DNA of 64,000 bases from Sphingobium sp. EP60837 (GTDB lineage: Bacteria; Pseudomonadota; Alphaproteobacteria; Sphingomonadales; Sphingomonadaceae). The stretch is taken from NCBI RefSeq assembly GCF_001658005.1, contig NZ_CP015988.1, forward strand, positions 1 to 64,000. The letters are read 5' to 3'. Position 1 is the first letter of the stretch, and each line of letters begins with the position of its first letter. The notes below the pieces were generated by a model. It searched no databases. It was not told where the DNA came from and was given only the letters and a program-made list of their open reading frames with translations. Positions 1 to 8,886 of the stretch are shown here, one piece after another. The translations under genes and the position numbers were made by a program.

Positions 1-1651
1 GCGGTCCGCTACGTTCAGTGATGAAGTGCTGATGGGCAAGAAGGAAGGACGCGATCGTCTGGCTTTTGATGCCTGCCCCTTGCGCCATATCGGCAACCAT
101 CTTGTTCTGGAATGCAAGGCCCAACACCTCGCGGCCTTCCGCCTCGGCAACCCGCGCGACGGCGGAGAGCATGGTAGACTTGCCCGCACCCGCGATGCCC
201 TGGACGATGACCGTGCGGTCGGCAGAGGAAATAATCAGGCTGGCGGCCGCCAGCTGCCCGGGGTTGAGCTCATGAACGCTCACCGACTGAAGCCGAGCTG
301 GGGCGTCTGCAGCAGCGATAATTGGCGTCGCCCTGCCCTTTCCAGCTTCTACCAGATCAAGAATCTTCTCCTCGGTCGCTAAAGCATCTCTGGTGGTGAT
401 CATCGACACGACACCATCGCTGTCGCGGCCAATAGCTGGGATGAGCGCGCCGCGCTTGGTGAGCGTAGCGATGCGCTGATCGACAAGATCGACGGTGACG
501 CCCTTCAGCCCAAGGTCGAGTGCGGTTTTGGCAAGGTCCGTCATCTTGTACGCGGCTTCCCGTTCGGCATGAATGCGAATGGCAGATGCAACAGCAAGCT
601 GCGCCCGCGCCGCTGCCGGCGTCTGTCCCATACGGGCGAGGCCACGATCGACCAGCGGATCGTCAGGTCCAAGAACATCGGAAAGTTTCTCATATGTCGT
701 CGCGATCACCTCCTTGATCGCCTGATAGCCGCGCTGAAGGGTTGACCCTGCCCCTTCCTGCATGCTGCGGGCTCGCGCGAGTTCGAGCAGATCCTTGCCG
801 CTAAAGCCAAGCTCTGCAGCCTTGTCCTTCCAGCCTCTGCCGAGTGCATCGCGATCACCAACATTCAGCTTGGGATCACGGGTATGAAGGGTGATGGACG
901 CGAGGGCATCGCGAGATGTAACGCCCAGTTCAGCGGCCTTTGCTAATATGTCCTGCCTGCGCTGGCTGAAGGCGTCGATCACATCTCTGGGCACACCAGA
1001 AATCTCGAAAGTGCCGTGCTTGCCCGTCATCTCGGTCTGGTAGCCAAGCTTGCCCAGCTCATCGCGTAGGGCGGCATGATAGGATGGTGCCAATGACGCT
1101 GTTGGCTTTTCCAGATCGCGCGATTGTGGAGCGCCTGCCATTTTCCGTCCGGCATCTGGGTCAGGTTGGCGATCACCGCATGGACATGGCCCTGGGGATC
1201 GAGCGCCCGGCTCGTGTCATGCTCGAACAGGGCATAGACGAGGTTGCCGGTCCGGATCGGCGCCTTCTTCCCGTCTATATCTTTGCGGCCCTCAGCAAGA
1301 TTGGCTTCGACCCCAGTTCATAGTGGATTGCACCGCCCGCAAATTGGCTGACAGGATGTTCCGGTCCCCCGCGATGTAGGCCATTATCGAGGCAGATTTG
1401 GGCATGGAGAAGGTAAGGTCAGTGCCCGCCTGCCGGTTCTCCACTTGGGCCACCCCGGTGCCGTCAGGCAGGATGCCATTCAAGATGCCTTCGAACGCAT
1501 CTTTTGTGACCTGTCCCGCGAGGCCAAGCTCGCGAGCCCCCTCCCCGTCCCAGATGCTGGCCTCCGCCGATCCCTCGACGGTATAATAATTGTCCTTCGC
1601 GAAATAATTAGCGGCGCCAGAGGAGGAGCGCACGGCGGCTACAGAGAGCAT
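1..1651 (-). pseudogene. MobF (TrwC/TraI-type) conjugative relaxase-helicase, frameshifted and 5'-complete but cut by the window edge
   Basis: The protein would nick oriT and unwind plasmid DNA for conjugation. The first 110 codons from the ATG at 1651 match the TrwC relaxase N-terminus, with the paired tyrosines at residues 22-23 (NYYT) and the conserved TFSMPKSAS stretch. The reading frame then breaks at a C4 run (1311-1314), where one base is extra. Removing it continues the family sequence, including the metal-binding H-D-T...H-V-H motif near 1170-1210. Two further one-base shifts lie near the T4 run at 1107-1110 and at about 1085-1095. From about 1080 down to base 1 a single open frame follows, ending in a helicase Walker A (GIAGAGKST, about 160-190). 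The start sits three bases after the coupling-protein stop. As read, the protein would stop at 119 residues. Real inactivation and homopolymer sequencing error cannot be separated here. Confidence 0.85.
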
Positions 1652-1654
1652 GGA

Positions 1655-3952
1655 TCAGATCCCGAAATCATTGCCATCAAGACCCGCGGACAGGTCCTGT
1701 CGCAACTCGATAAGCGTCTGATCCTCCACCACGGGAACGGCAGGTGCCTGCCTGTACCCGCGTTCGGTCCGGTCCCGCTCCTGGGGAGCCGTCTCTCGCT
1801 GCTCACCGCCTTTGGAGTGGGCAGCGGCGTCGCCGCTCCGCTGCCGCGCTGCATCGACCAGCGGGTCGCGAATGGGCTCTGTGCGCACCCCATCCTGTGA
1901 CTCCACCTCTCCAGCGGCGGGCCCATGGCGCTCCTGATCCTGCACACTATCTGGAACGGTCGGGTAGGTGACATTCTCGATCACCTGCGCGGCGCCGTCG
2001 CGACCACCCGCTTCGCCGCTCTGACCCTCTTCCTGAAAGGCCCCCTCCCCGCGCCGCGAGCGGATCGGCCTTACCTCCTTACGACGGACGAAGCCGGCTG
2101 CGACCGAAGGGTAATCTTTATACTGCAGCACAAGCCGCGCCGCCGGAAAGCCATCGGGAAATTTGACGAAGGCATGGAGCGAGGGAAGGTTCGTGATGTC
2201 GTCGGCGATGACCAGCGGTTCGGTCTGCTTGCGCGGCGTCAGGGTCGAGGCATCACGGGTGTTGTTGTAGCCGTAGCTGTAGGCCTCATCCATCTGGCGC
2301 ACTTCCCGGTTGCCGATATAGCGCGCGCACTGTTCGGCAGTGTCGAGATCGGACGTGGCGAGGATCAGTTTGGAGCGCGCGAGCGAAGCCAGATTTTTCG
2401 CGCCATGCTCGCCATAAACCTCCACCAGCTTTTCAAAACTATGGAGGCCAAGGATCATCGCGCCGCCATAGGCACGCGCCGTCTGAAGGCCGTTCTCAAT
2501 GGCGGGCAAACGGTGCAGCGCGCCGAGCTCGTCGAAGATGAACCAGGTGCGCAGCGAGCGTGTTCGCGGCATTGCCATGAGGTTGTTAATGGCAAGGTCC
2601 ATCCAGAGGGTGAGGAGCGCCTTGTTCATCGGGAGATCGAGATAATGGGAGGTGATGAACAGGATCGCGCCGGGCTTCTTTTCGCCCGTTATCCACCGCC
2701 GGATGGAGAAGGGCTCCCCCTCTTCAGGCAGGAAGCGCAGCACCTGCGCATTGGTGTTGAAAACGGCGCGGATCGACTCCGCCATGCGCGCCGCTTCCGG
2801 CGCCGTGAGCGGGTCCGCGATCGTGTTCGACAAATAGCGGTGAACGCGCCCCAGATCCGCCGTCATCAGATTTTCAGAAAGAGCAAGATTGGTGGCCTCG
2901 CCCCGCTCGATCAGCCGGATGCACATTTCGATGAACAGCGTGCGGGCAGCGAGCGCCCAGAAGGGTTCGGAGGACCCGCCGTCAGAAGGGATGAGCGCGG
3001 CCGCCGCTGAGGTAAAATCGCTATGCGTCGAGCAGTCGTTGAATATGGACCAGGCTGGGCAACGTTCATCCATGGGATTGAGAATTGTGTCGCGCGCGGG
3101 ATCATAAAAGGACTCCACATAAGCGCCGGTCAGATCGAAGATTACAGCGCTGTCCTGCCGCGCGCGCATCTGCGCAACGAGGCTCCGCAGCTCAGTGGTC
3201 TTGCCCGAACCGGTGGTGCCGATCAGCATGACATGGGACTGCTCGAGCCGATAGGGAAAGGGGATGCCGCCAAGGCTGTACGGGTGATGGATCCCCCTCC
3301 CCTTTCGATCGGCAAATGGGAGACGCAAAACGTCCGCAGGCTTCATGCCGGGACAGAGCTGCGCTACATCCTCTTCGAACTTGATCCGGTTATGCTCAAT
3401 GATCTCCGATCGCAGCAATTCGACATCAACCAGCATGGCGCCGCGCTCATGCCGTTCCTGAAGGATCGACTTTCCCCGCCTTTTGGACATATCGACAAAG
3501 GCGATGGCTGCAGGAACGGTGATGAAGACCGACAGCAGGAAGGATCCAAGCAGCCCTTTCATGGCCACCGCCCAGGCGCGGATCACGTCCGGGATATACG
3601 GTACGGCTGACATGATGGTGCGCACGATCTTGCCGCTCGCCAGGGTGACGTTGACGCGCTTCATCGGATCGAGATCGACCCAGTCCCAAAGCTCGGCATA
3701 GACCTTCATGCAGATGAGCTGAAAACCATGCTCATCAAGCTTCACCGACATGATGCCAAACCAGCAGCTGAGGAACACAAAGAACCAAAAGATGACGGGC
3801 ATTTTCGCGCCCGAAAGCCACATCATCAGTTCGTGAGAAAGGAGCTGGCTGCCGCGCGTGAAATTGCCCGAATTGCGCTGTACTTCGCCGCGCGCCGAAT
3901 GATGGCTGAGCGGGATGTTCTGCCCGTTGGTGCGGATGTCCTTACCGGCCAT
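1655..3952 (-). CDS. traD: Type IV coupling protein, TraD/TrwB family (765 aa)
   Basis: This inner-membrane ATPase links the relaxosome to the conjugation channel. Two membrane segments lie near residues 52-70 and 133-153, followed by a cytosolic motor domain. That domain has Walker A GTTGSGKT (245-252) and Walker B FIFDEL (471-476). The C-terminal 120 residues are charged and low-complexity, a usual site for relaxosome contacts. I start at the ATG at 3952, which overlaps the last codons of the upstream RHH gene by 11 bases and suggests translational coupling. The longer open frame upstream is a shadow of that gene. The relaxase begins three bases after the stop, giving the R388-type order RHH, coupling protein, relaxase. 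Length and motifs look intact, unlike the relaxase. Confidence 0.93.
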   Translation of the reverse strand: MAGKDIRTNGQNIPLSHHSARGEVQRNSGNFTRGSQLLSHELMMWLSGAKMPVIFWFFVFLSCWFGIMSVKLDEHGFQLICMKVYAELWDWVDLDPMKRVNVTLASGKIVRTIMSAVPYIPDVIRAWAVAMKGLLGSFLLSVFITVPAAIAFVDMSKRRGKSILQERHERGAMLVDVELLRSEIIEHNRIKFEEDVAQLCPGMKPADVLRLPFADRKGRGIHHPYSLGGIPFPYRLEQSHVMLIGTTGSGKTTELRSLVAQMRARQDSAVIFDLTGAYVESFYDPARDTILNPMDERCPAWSIFNDCSTHSDFTSAAAALIPSDGGSSEPFWALAARTLFIEMCIRLIERGEATNLALSENLMTADLGRVHRYLSNTIADPLTAPEAARMAESIRAVFNTNAQVLRFLPEEGEPFSIRRWITGEKKPGAILFITSHYLDLPMNKALLTLWMDLAINNLMAMPRTRSLRTWFIFDELGALHRLPAIENGLQTARAYGGAMILGLHSFEKLVEVYGEHGAKNLASLARSKLILATSDLDTAEQCARYIGNREVRQMDEAYSYGYNNTRDASTLTPRKQTEPLVIADDITNLPSLHAFVKFPDGFPAARLVLQYKDYPSVAAGFVRRKEVRPIRSRRGEGAFQEEGQSGEAGGRDGAAQVIENVTYPTVPDSVQDQERHGPAAGEVESQDGVRTEPIRDPLVDAARQRSGDAAAHSKGGEQRETAPQERDRTERGYRQAPAVPVVEDQTLIELRQDLSAGLDGNDFGI

Positions 3953-4232
3953 GGTAGAGCTCCATCCGCTTGTCGGTTTCTGCGACCACGCGGTCACGAT
4001 ATTGGGGGAATTGTTCGCGCAGGATGATGTCGAGCGCGAGCTGCTGAAATTCGCTGATACGCGCCAATCGCAGCCGGCTTGCATCCTCGAGCGCATCGCC
4101 CGACAAAGACTGATCGATCGCCGCGCGAATAAGATCGGCGGTCGCGACCCCACGAGCCAGAGCGTGCCGCTCAAGGCGCTGCCATTGATCCTGCTCAAGC
4201 CGGATCGTGTAACGCCGTTGTTTGACTGTCAT
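3942..4232 (-). CDS. Small ribbon-helix-helix-like conjugation accessory protein (TrwA-like position), 96 aa
   Basis: The N-terminal stretch (about residues 5-45) has a short beta strand, RRYTIRLEQ, followed by two helices including LARGVATADLIRAAIDQSL. This is the pattern of MetJ/Arc-type ribbon-helix-helix DNA-binding proteins. The remainder is a charged helix ending next to the coupling-protein start. In MobF systems such as R388, the first gene of the DNA-processing operon is an RHH protein that binds oriT, helps the relaxase and represses the operon. The same role is inferred here from position and fold pattern only. It would bind in the hairpin-rich region just upstream. Its stop lies inside the start of traD. 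Confidence 0.75.
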   Translation of the reverse strand: MTVKQRRYTIRLEQDQWQRLERHALARGVATADLIRAAIDQSLSGDALEDASRLRLARISEFQQLALDIILREQFPQYRDRVVAETDKRMELYHGR

Positions 4233-4874
4233 CCACCATTCCTCTTAGCAGCGAGGTTGGTGGGGATTACGAAAGTTCAGTCTCGATACCTGATCGACTG
4301 GATCATTGCAAGTCGTCGGACATTGCACGCCGAGAAACACCTCTATCGCTTGGCTTCCTCTTAGATCGGCTTACGGCAGACATTTGGCAGACATCGCAAA
4401 CACGCCAAAATGCCAATATTCTGGTCTTTTCTTGAACCGCAGGTGCATACGGTGTGCTGCCTGACCACTTGGGAAGGCACTCACGCAAGTGGCGCGCTGG
4501 TTACCTGTAACCGGCTCCTTCTTTCCCGGCCCCAGGGCCGGGTCGCCGATCCGGCAGGGATTGGCTCCGCCCATCGGGCGGAAGGATATGGCTTGGCCAT
4601 ATCTCGCCGTGGCATGAGGGGTTCATCCCTCTAGGCCGCGGCGAAACCGCCCCCAAAACCGGCTCCAGGCGAAAAGCAGTTCCGCCGCCAAACGACGATG
4701 CTTTACCGGCGCTCGTGCGCCACAGTATGGGGAGATGGAAGGAGCGCGTATTGCATGGCCGACCGCCACACCTCCAAGGACAATTCCAACGCAATATCAA
4801 AGGGATTGAGCTGGGCTGAGGAGGAGCTATAACGGCCCCGTCCACAATCCGATCCGACATATGGGAAATGATCC
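4233..4874. other. Non-coding, hairpin-rich region upstream of the transfer operon; candidate oriT
   Basis: No gene is supported in these 640 bases. Between 4499 and 4631 there are five short, perfect or near-perfect inverted repeats in close succession: 4499-4512 (GGTTAC-CT-GTAACC), 4525-4542 (CCCGGCCC-CA-GGGCCGGG), 4566-4582 (TCCGCCC-ATC-GGGCGGA), 4585-4603 (GATATGGC-TTG-GCCATATC) and 4616-4631 (GAGGG-GTTCAT-CCCTC). A CAGACAT direct repeat lies near 4376-4392. In MobF plasmids oriT lies directly upstream of the RHH/coupling/relaxase operon, which is this position. No nic site is recognised, so oriT is an inference. The operon promoter is also expected here. Confidence 0.45.
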
Positions 4875-5093
4875 ATGGCCAAAGATCTGGACAAGGAACG
4901 GGCTGCCATTGCGGCGGAAGAAGCCAAGCTGGTCGAACGCAAAAAGCAGCTCGCTGAAAAGGAACGAGATGCCTCGCTGAAGGTCATCGAAAAAGCGGGC
5001 CTGATGAAGCTGTCCCTGGAGGATCTGGAAGCGCTGGTCGGGCGCATCCGCAAGCTTGGGGTCGAGGAGGTTCAGCGTCGCCTGGCGGCGTGA
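4875..5093 (+). CDS. Small charged coiled-coil protein, TraC-like / DUF6437-like conjugal protein (72 aa)
   Basis: The first 40 residues are a highly charged helix (KERAAIAAEEAKLVERKK) with coiled-coil character. They are followed by the segment KVIEKAGLMKLSLEDLEAL. The shape is like the small TraC-type proteins of agrobacterial and sphingomonad plasmids, where a lysine- and glutamate-rich helix precedes an (A/E)KAGL motif. Those proteins sit near the conjugative DNA-processing genes and may be accessory relaxosome factors. The family assignment is by pattern memory. The gene is divergent from the transfer operon, with the hairpin region between them. A purine-rich GGGAAATGATCC precedes the ATG. 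Confidence 0.6.
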   Translation: MAKDLDKERAAIAAEEAKLVERKKQLAEKERDASLKVIEKAGLMKLSLEDLEALVGRIRKLGVEEVQRRLAA

Positions 5094-5204
5094 AGGCCAA
5101 ACCGATCCTGACGAAAATGGGCAGGCCGGGCTCGATGCGCAGCCTGCCCAATGACCCAGGCCATAAAATCTTGGGGAGAGCCTCACCGACCTCCCCTTTA
5201 GATT

Positions 5205-5426
5205 TCAGTAGCTGTCGTCCAGCTTGCCTGAAATGCTGCACACCACCCGGTTGATGATGGTCGTTGGCAGAGCGCCATAATCGCCTTCATCAATGGCGAA
5301 GAACCCACCCTCTTCATCCCGGATGATGTGCTGCGGAAAGTAGCTCGTCATCGCGCGTAGCTCGGCGTTGGCAAATGCTGCGATGTAGGTGCCCTCCGCG
5401 GCGAAAGCGTTGTGATTGATGTGCAT
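5205..5426 (-). CDS. Hypothetical protein, 73 aa
   Basis: No family is recognised. The ATG at 5426 follows a clear ribosome-binding site (GAGGAAAACCC). The product is acidic at its centre (DEEGGFFAIDEGDYGAL), without a signal peptide or membrane segment. Small proteins of this kind are common between the ssb, primase and tra genes of large plasmids. Support for it being real rests on the good ribosome-binding site and a protein-like composition. Confidence 0.5.
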   Translation of the reverse strand: MHINHNAFAAEGTYIAAFANAELRAMTSYFPQHIIRDEEGGFFAIDEGDYGALPTTIINRVVCSISGKLDDSY

Positions 5427-6065
5427 GGGTTTTCCTCATCAAAATGAAATGATGGAGGTCAGCGGGCATGTGGATCGTGGCTGGGTCAACGACGGCGAAG
5501 CCGCCGCGAAGCGGGGAGCGGAGGACCCGATTTTGCTGCGGCCGGAACGGAGCGCAGCGCAGTGGAGGGCGCGGCAAAATCGGAGGGTCTGCTCGTCGTT
5601 GAGGCAGCCATGGTCCACATTACAGGAGAGAAAATCAGTGAGATATTCCCCCTGTGGTTGGCATGCCGTTTCTAGGGAACTCGACACGCCGACCTAGGTG
5701 GTACGCGTCATGCAGGCACGATGTTCAAGGACGAAAAACAACACCCTCGGGCAGGGAAAGCCGAGGGCGCTGCTTGCATGCTGTCGGGCATCCAAGTCGG
5801 GGCCAATCTAGCGGAACAGATCCGCATCGACAATCTACCGTTGGCCATACTGCGCCTCGTTTTCGCAAGAGAAAGCTCGGTAAGTTCGAGCAATCATCGG
5901 GAGCATTCGCACCTTACGGTTTCAATGCATCCGTCGGCCTTTGGCTGGCATGTCGGGAGATGATAGGGACTGCAATTAGCCCCGCCTCCAAGGGGGAAGA
6001 GGCGGGGCTTATCGGGTCCTCCAAGGGGGAGGCGGGTGAACAATGCGCTTTCGTACATGAGTCGC
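5427..6065. other. Intergenic region with nested inverted repeats and a strong hairpin
   Basis: No supported gene. A nested inverted repeat spans 5486-5602. The outer arms are TCAACGACG (5486-5494) and CGTCGTTGA (5594-5602). The inner arms are CCGATTTTGC (5527-5536) and GCAAAATCGG (5574-5583). A separate hairpin with a perfect 10-base stem lies at 5979-6008 (GCCCCGCCTC / GAGGCGGGGC). It could end leftward transcription from the ssb side, although no T-run follows on either strand. Confidence 0.4.
5979..6008. terminator. Perfect 10-base-stem hairpin
   Basis: GCCCCGCCTC and GAGGCGGGGC flank a 10-base loop. There is no T-tract, so it is either a factor-assisted terminator or a structural element. 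Confidence 0.4.
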
Positions 6066-6356
6066 CTATTCATCGCGCGCATTATATCGTCGGAATCTAG
6101 ACGACAGCTCGCCAGGCTCGGACCCACCCAGATGATGATCATTCTCGTCGGGCTCATCTTCGCTCCGCGCGAAAACCTGCGCAAAAAAGGTCTGCAGCGG
6201 CCGATCCCATACCACCGCTGCTCCTGTTATCAGTCCCGCCCCCACTAGCGGCTCTAATTCATATCGGCTGACCTGCACTGCCCCTGTATCATCGCCGCGT
6301 TTGAAGCTGCGAGGCGGGCCGAAGGCCCGCCCCGTTTCGTCAGTCCGCGCCGGCAT
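6066..6356 (-). CDS. Possible hypothetical protein downstream of ssb
   Basis: This frame starts at an ATG inside the last codons of ssb and reads to 6066. The middle (VQVSRYELEPLVGAGLITG) and the acidic tail look like a real soluble protein, but no family is recognised and no ribosome-binding site is visible. A strong hairpin (6313-6331) lies inside its first codons and looks more like the ssb terminator. It may therefore be a chance frame. Confidence 0.35.
   Translation of the reverse strand: MPARTDETGRAFGPPRSFKRGDDTGAVQVSRYELEPLVGAGLITGAAVVWDRPLQTFFAQVFARSEDEPDENDHHLGGSEPGELSSRFRRYNARDE
6313..6331 (-). terminator. Hairpin just after ssb
   Basis: GGCGGGCC and GGCCCGCC flank a three-base loop, beginning nine bases past the ssb stop on the minus strand. 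The T-tract is poor. The likely role is ssb transcript end or 3' stabilisation. Confidence 0.5.
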
Positions 6357-6663
6357 TCGACGATAAAATACCAAATTTCTCGACAATCCGATCGGTGGTG
6401 AAGACGGTTTCGCCCTCGCGCTCGTAGGAGGTGTCGCGCATGGTACCCTCAGCGAAAATCAGGTCGCCCACCCGGAGACGTTCGGCGATAGTCTTGCGGT
6501 AACGCTCATTGAAGATGGTGACGCGGTTCCAGTTAGTGTCATCGACCCATTCCTCGCCGTTCTTGCGGCGGAAATTGCTGGCGATCTTGAGATGGGTGAC
6601 ATTGCCGCTGGCCTGGATTGCACCGACATTGCCAATGACTTCGAATTTGGCGAAATTGATCAT
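6340..6663 (-). CDS. ssb: Single-stranded DNA-binding protein (plasmid type), 107 aa
   Basis: This is an OB-fold protein that coats single-stranded DNA during replication or conjugative transfer. The N-terminus (FAKFEVIGNVGAI) and the core NWNRVTIFNERYRKTI...VGDLIFAEGTM match the beta-barrel of bacterial SSB. It is shorter than chromosomal SSB (about 160-180 aa) and lacks the acidic tail ending in DDDIPF, as many plasmid SSB-like proteins do. It may therefore not recruit the usual SSB partners. AGGA precedes the ATG at 6663. A hairpin after the stop probably ends the transcript. Confidence 0.9.
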   Translation of the reverse strand: MINFAKFEVIGNVGAIQASGNVTHLKIASNFRRKNGEEWVDDTNWNRVTIFNERYRKTIAERLRVGDLIFAEGTMRDTSYEREGETVFTTDRIVEKFGILSSNAGAD

Positions 6664-6720
6664 GAGATGTCCTTCCTTCTTCCGTTGCTAACGCAAGGTT
6701 TGGCAAGCGCAGATTGAGGC

Positions 6721-6802
6721 GAGGACAAGTGAAAAAACGGAGGGTCCGCCATAGGCAGGAAACCGTCGCAATGCGCAGCATTGCATTTTTTCACTTGTCC
6801 TC
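6721..6802. repeat. Perfect 17-bp inverted repeat with 48-bp spacer
   Basis: The left arm GAGGACAAGTGAAAAAA (6721-6737) and the right arm TTTTTTCACTTGTCCTC (6786-6802) are exact reverse complements. They lie in the promoter region of ssb. Possible readings are a miniature transposon relic, a long operator or a structured replication/transfer site. Confidence 0.7.
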
Positions 6803-7166
6803 ATTAGCCGTATCGAAGCTAGATCAAACCGGTAGCGACGAGAGATGGAAAGATGGCGGATATCCACTCGTCCTCCGCTTGAACATGGCTATGATCTGCT
6901 CCAGTTCCGTTGAAAAATTATCCACATCGCAGCCGATGTGATGCGTGGATTGAAGTTCATGGCAAATCCAATCCGTTGATCGCGGTCGCGCCGCAGGTTG
7001 CTACATCAGCTGGCAGCGGCTGTGTGGATCGACTACGCGCCCGATGAAACATTGTCTGGGCTGAAATGGTCGATTTCAGCAGCGTCTGCTGAAGCATGGG
7101 CAACCCGGCCCTGCGCGCGCGTGCCGTCCAGTTGCAGCCGACAGTCCGCCGCCGTCAGGCGGCCGC
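6803..7166. other. Intergenic, no gene seen
   Basis: No supported gene. One perfect DnaA-box 9-mer (TTATCCACA) lies at 6918-6926. A single copy is weak evidence for an origin. Confidence 0.4.
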
Positions 7167-8141
7167 TTATTTTTTCATCCTGATACCCAGATGCTCATCA
7201 TTCCAATCCTCATATCTGCGGTTCGGGAAGATCGCATCCACCCTTCTGCCCTGGGCCTTATATTCCTCTGCCGCTCGCTCAACCGCCGCTCGACCTGCAG
7301 CATTATTATCGCCCGCTAGCGTCACGTGCTCCACCTCGTCAGGTAGGTCGACATAGGGCATGGAGCCGGTGCCCAGGGTGATCCAGACGGGAACCTTGGG
7401 CGATTTCATTCGCATGGTCAGCCCATCCTCCGGGCCTTCGATCAGGATGATCCGCTTTGCCGGCGGCGCAAGCCGAACAGCGCTGCCACGGATCTGCCCC
7501 AGGCTGAGCTTAGGGTTTGCCATGTCGGCCTTTTGGCCGCCCTCCGTCAGGAAGATACTTTGGATGCCAACGATCTTACCGCGGCGATCCTGCGCTCCGA
7601 GCACCAGAGCCGAACAGCGGCGCCCACCAGAGCCGGTCTTTTTGTCGCGCCAGAGTGCCATGCGGCTATATCGCACGCTTGCAGGAACATCAGCGGTGAT
7701 GCCCCGCGAGGCGAGATAAAGCTCTGCAGGCGTGCCCTTGATGCTTCGGGTGTCCTGCCATTCGGCCTGCGCGGCCAGAACAGCCGCAGCGCGGTCCGCC
7801 TTCTCCTGTCGCACCAGAGCGGCCCGATCCCGTGGGGCCGCCTCCGGCAAGCTCGCTTCTCCGAGCAGAATGGCGACAGCATCGACAAATTCGCGGCCCT
7901 CAAAATTCATGATGAAGTCTATGGCATCGCCCCCCGCGCCGCAGCCAAAGCAATGAAATACCCCCTTCGCATCATTGACGCGGAAGCTCGGTGTCTTCTC
8001 ATTGTGGAAGGGGCAAAGGCCGACATGTTCATTGCCTGCTTTGCGAAGCTTCACATGTCGCCCAACAATGTGGCTGAGGTCAAAGCGCGCTTTTGCGCGC
8101 TCGACGTCCTGCTTGAATTGATTGCTACGCCAGTTCTTCAT
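7167..8141 (-). CDS. Plasmid primase with CHC2 zinc finger and Toprim domain (324 aa)
   Basis: The protein is likely to make RNA primers for plasmid replication or for the transferred strand after conjugation. The N-terminal zinc finger of the DnaG type has C43, H46 (CPFH), C64 and C67 (CFGC). A Toprim domain follows, with its glutamate in IEGPEDG (E235) and aspartate in GDNN (D279). It is about half the length of chromosomal DnaG and lacks the C-terminal helicase-binding domain, as is common for plasmid primases. I choose the ATG at 8141. An upstream TTG would add six residues. It ends immediately left of the nuclease gene. A decayed relative lies at 19110-19890. Confidence 0.88.
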   Translation of the reverse strand: MKNWRSNQFKQDVERAKARFDLSHIVGRHVKLRKAGNEHVGLCPFHNEKTPSFRVNDAKGVFHCFGCGAGGDAIDFIMNFEGREFVDAVAILLGEASLPEAAPRDRAALVRQEKADRAAAVLAAQAEWQDTRSIKGTPAELYLASRGITADVPASVRYSRMALWRDKKTGSGGRRCSALVLGAQDRRGKIVGIQSIFLTEGGQKADMANPKLSLGQIRGSAVRLAPPAKRIILIEGPEDGLTMRMKSPKVPVWITLGTGSMPYVDLPDEVEHVTLAGDNNAAGRAAVERAAEEYKAQGRRVDAIFPNRRYEDWNDEHLGIRMKK

Positions 8142-8165
8142 CACGGCTCGCCTAGTCAATGTCGC

Positions 8166-8564
8166 TCAACGATAGACCGCGCCGGGACACTCGCCCGCGA
8201 CCATCCAGCCATTGTCCCATTTTGGTTTATAGATCGCCCTCCCCGCCTCCAGTTGCAGACAAGAGAGGCTGCGGCCCCGAACATAGACCATGGCCAATGT
8301 CCGGCCATAATCGTCAGTGCTGATCCGCGTCACCCGCAAGGGGCCGGTTATGATCTGCCGCAATGACGCCTTGCTGGCGGCGGCAAGCCGCGCATCGCAT
8401 ATCGCGCCAGGCTTGGGATAGGGACGACAGCGGCCATTGCTGGGATCATCGGGGGCATCGATGCCAAGAAGCCGAATGCGCTCAGCGCCGCAGCGAAGGG
8501 TGTCGCCATCGACAACAGTGCAGCTGGTCGATGCGGCAGCGAGAAGCGTGAAAGCAAGAAACAC
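8166..8564 (-). CDS. Thermonuclease / SNase-like nuclease with N-terminal signal (132 aa)
   Basis: This is a calcium-dependent phosphodiesterase of the staphylococcal nuclease fold. The chosen GTG start at 8564 follows AGGAG by five bases. It is followed at once by a hydrophobic export segment (FLAFTLLAAASTSC), so the enzyme probably acts in the periplasm. Visible active-site positions include DGDT (about 19-22), the arginine in RIRLLGIDAPD and R88 in DYGRTL. The family glutamate after the aspartate is not in its usual place, so activity is uncertain. SNase-like genes are common in sphingomonad plasmid backbones. A decayed relative is at 19991-20430. Confidence 0.8.
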   Translation of the reverse strand: MFLAFTLLAAASTSCTVVDGDTLRCGAERIRLLGIDAPDDPSNGRCRPYPKPGAICDARLAAASKASLRQIITGPLRVTRISTDDYGRTLAMVYVRGRSLSCLQLEAGRAIYKPKWDNGWMVAGECPGAVYR

Positions 8565-8886
8565 ATAATCTCCTGAACCGGGGAATTTCTCTTTTTCTTT
8601 GAGGCACATGGTGCCCGAAAGTGAACCCAAATGGAAGCGATAACCGATTGAGATCATTTCCTTTTTCTGGGCTTGCAACTCCGAATGGGGCTCGGCTGCC
8701 GCGCGATCTCGGCTCTCAGAGCCAGCCCTCTGCTTACGAAGCCGAAGTCCCTCCATCATGCTGCCCCTTTGGCTATGCGGCCGGGCCGGTCAAGCCAGCG
8801 CAGGACAGTCTCGGGGCTGATCTGAGCATCGTTCAATCCTTTCGCGGGGAGGGAAAGTGGGCGGCGCTATGGCCGCCCAGTCCGGA

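Noticed and set aside
1925..3010. 361-codon open frame on the plus strand
   Set aside because: It is the antisense shadow of the coupling-protein gene, whose family motifs read on the minus strand.
6918..6926. Perfect DnaA-box TTATCCACA
   Set aside because: One copy far from the iterons; a single 9-mer is not an origin.
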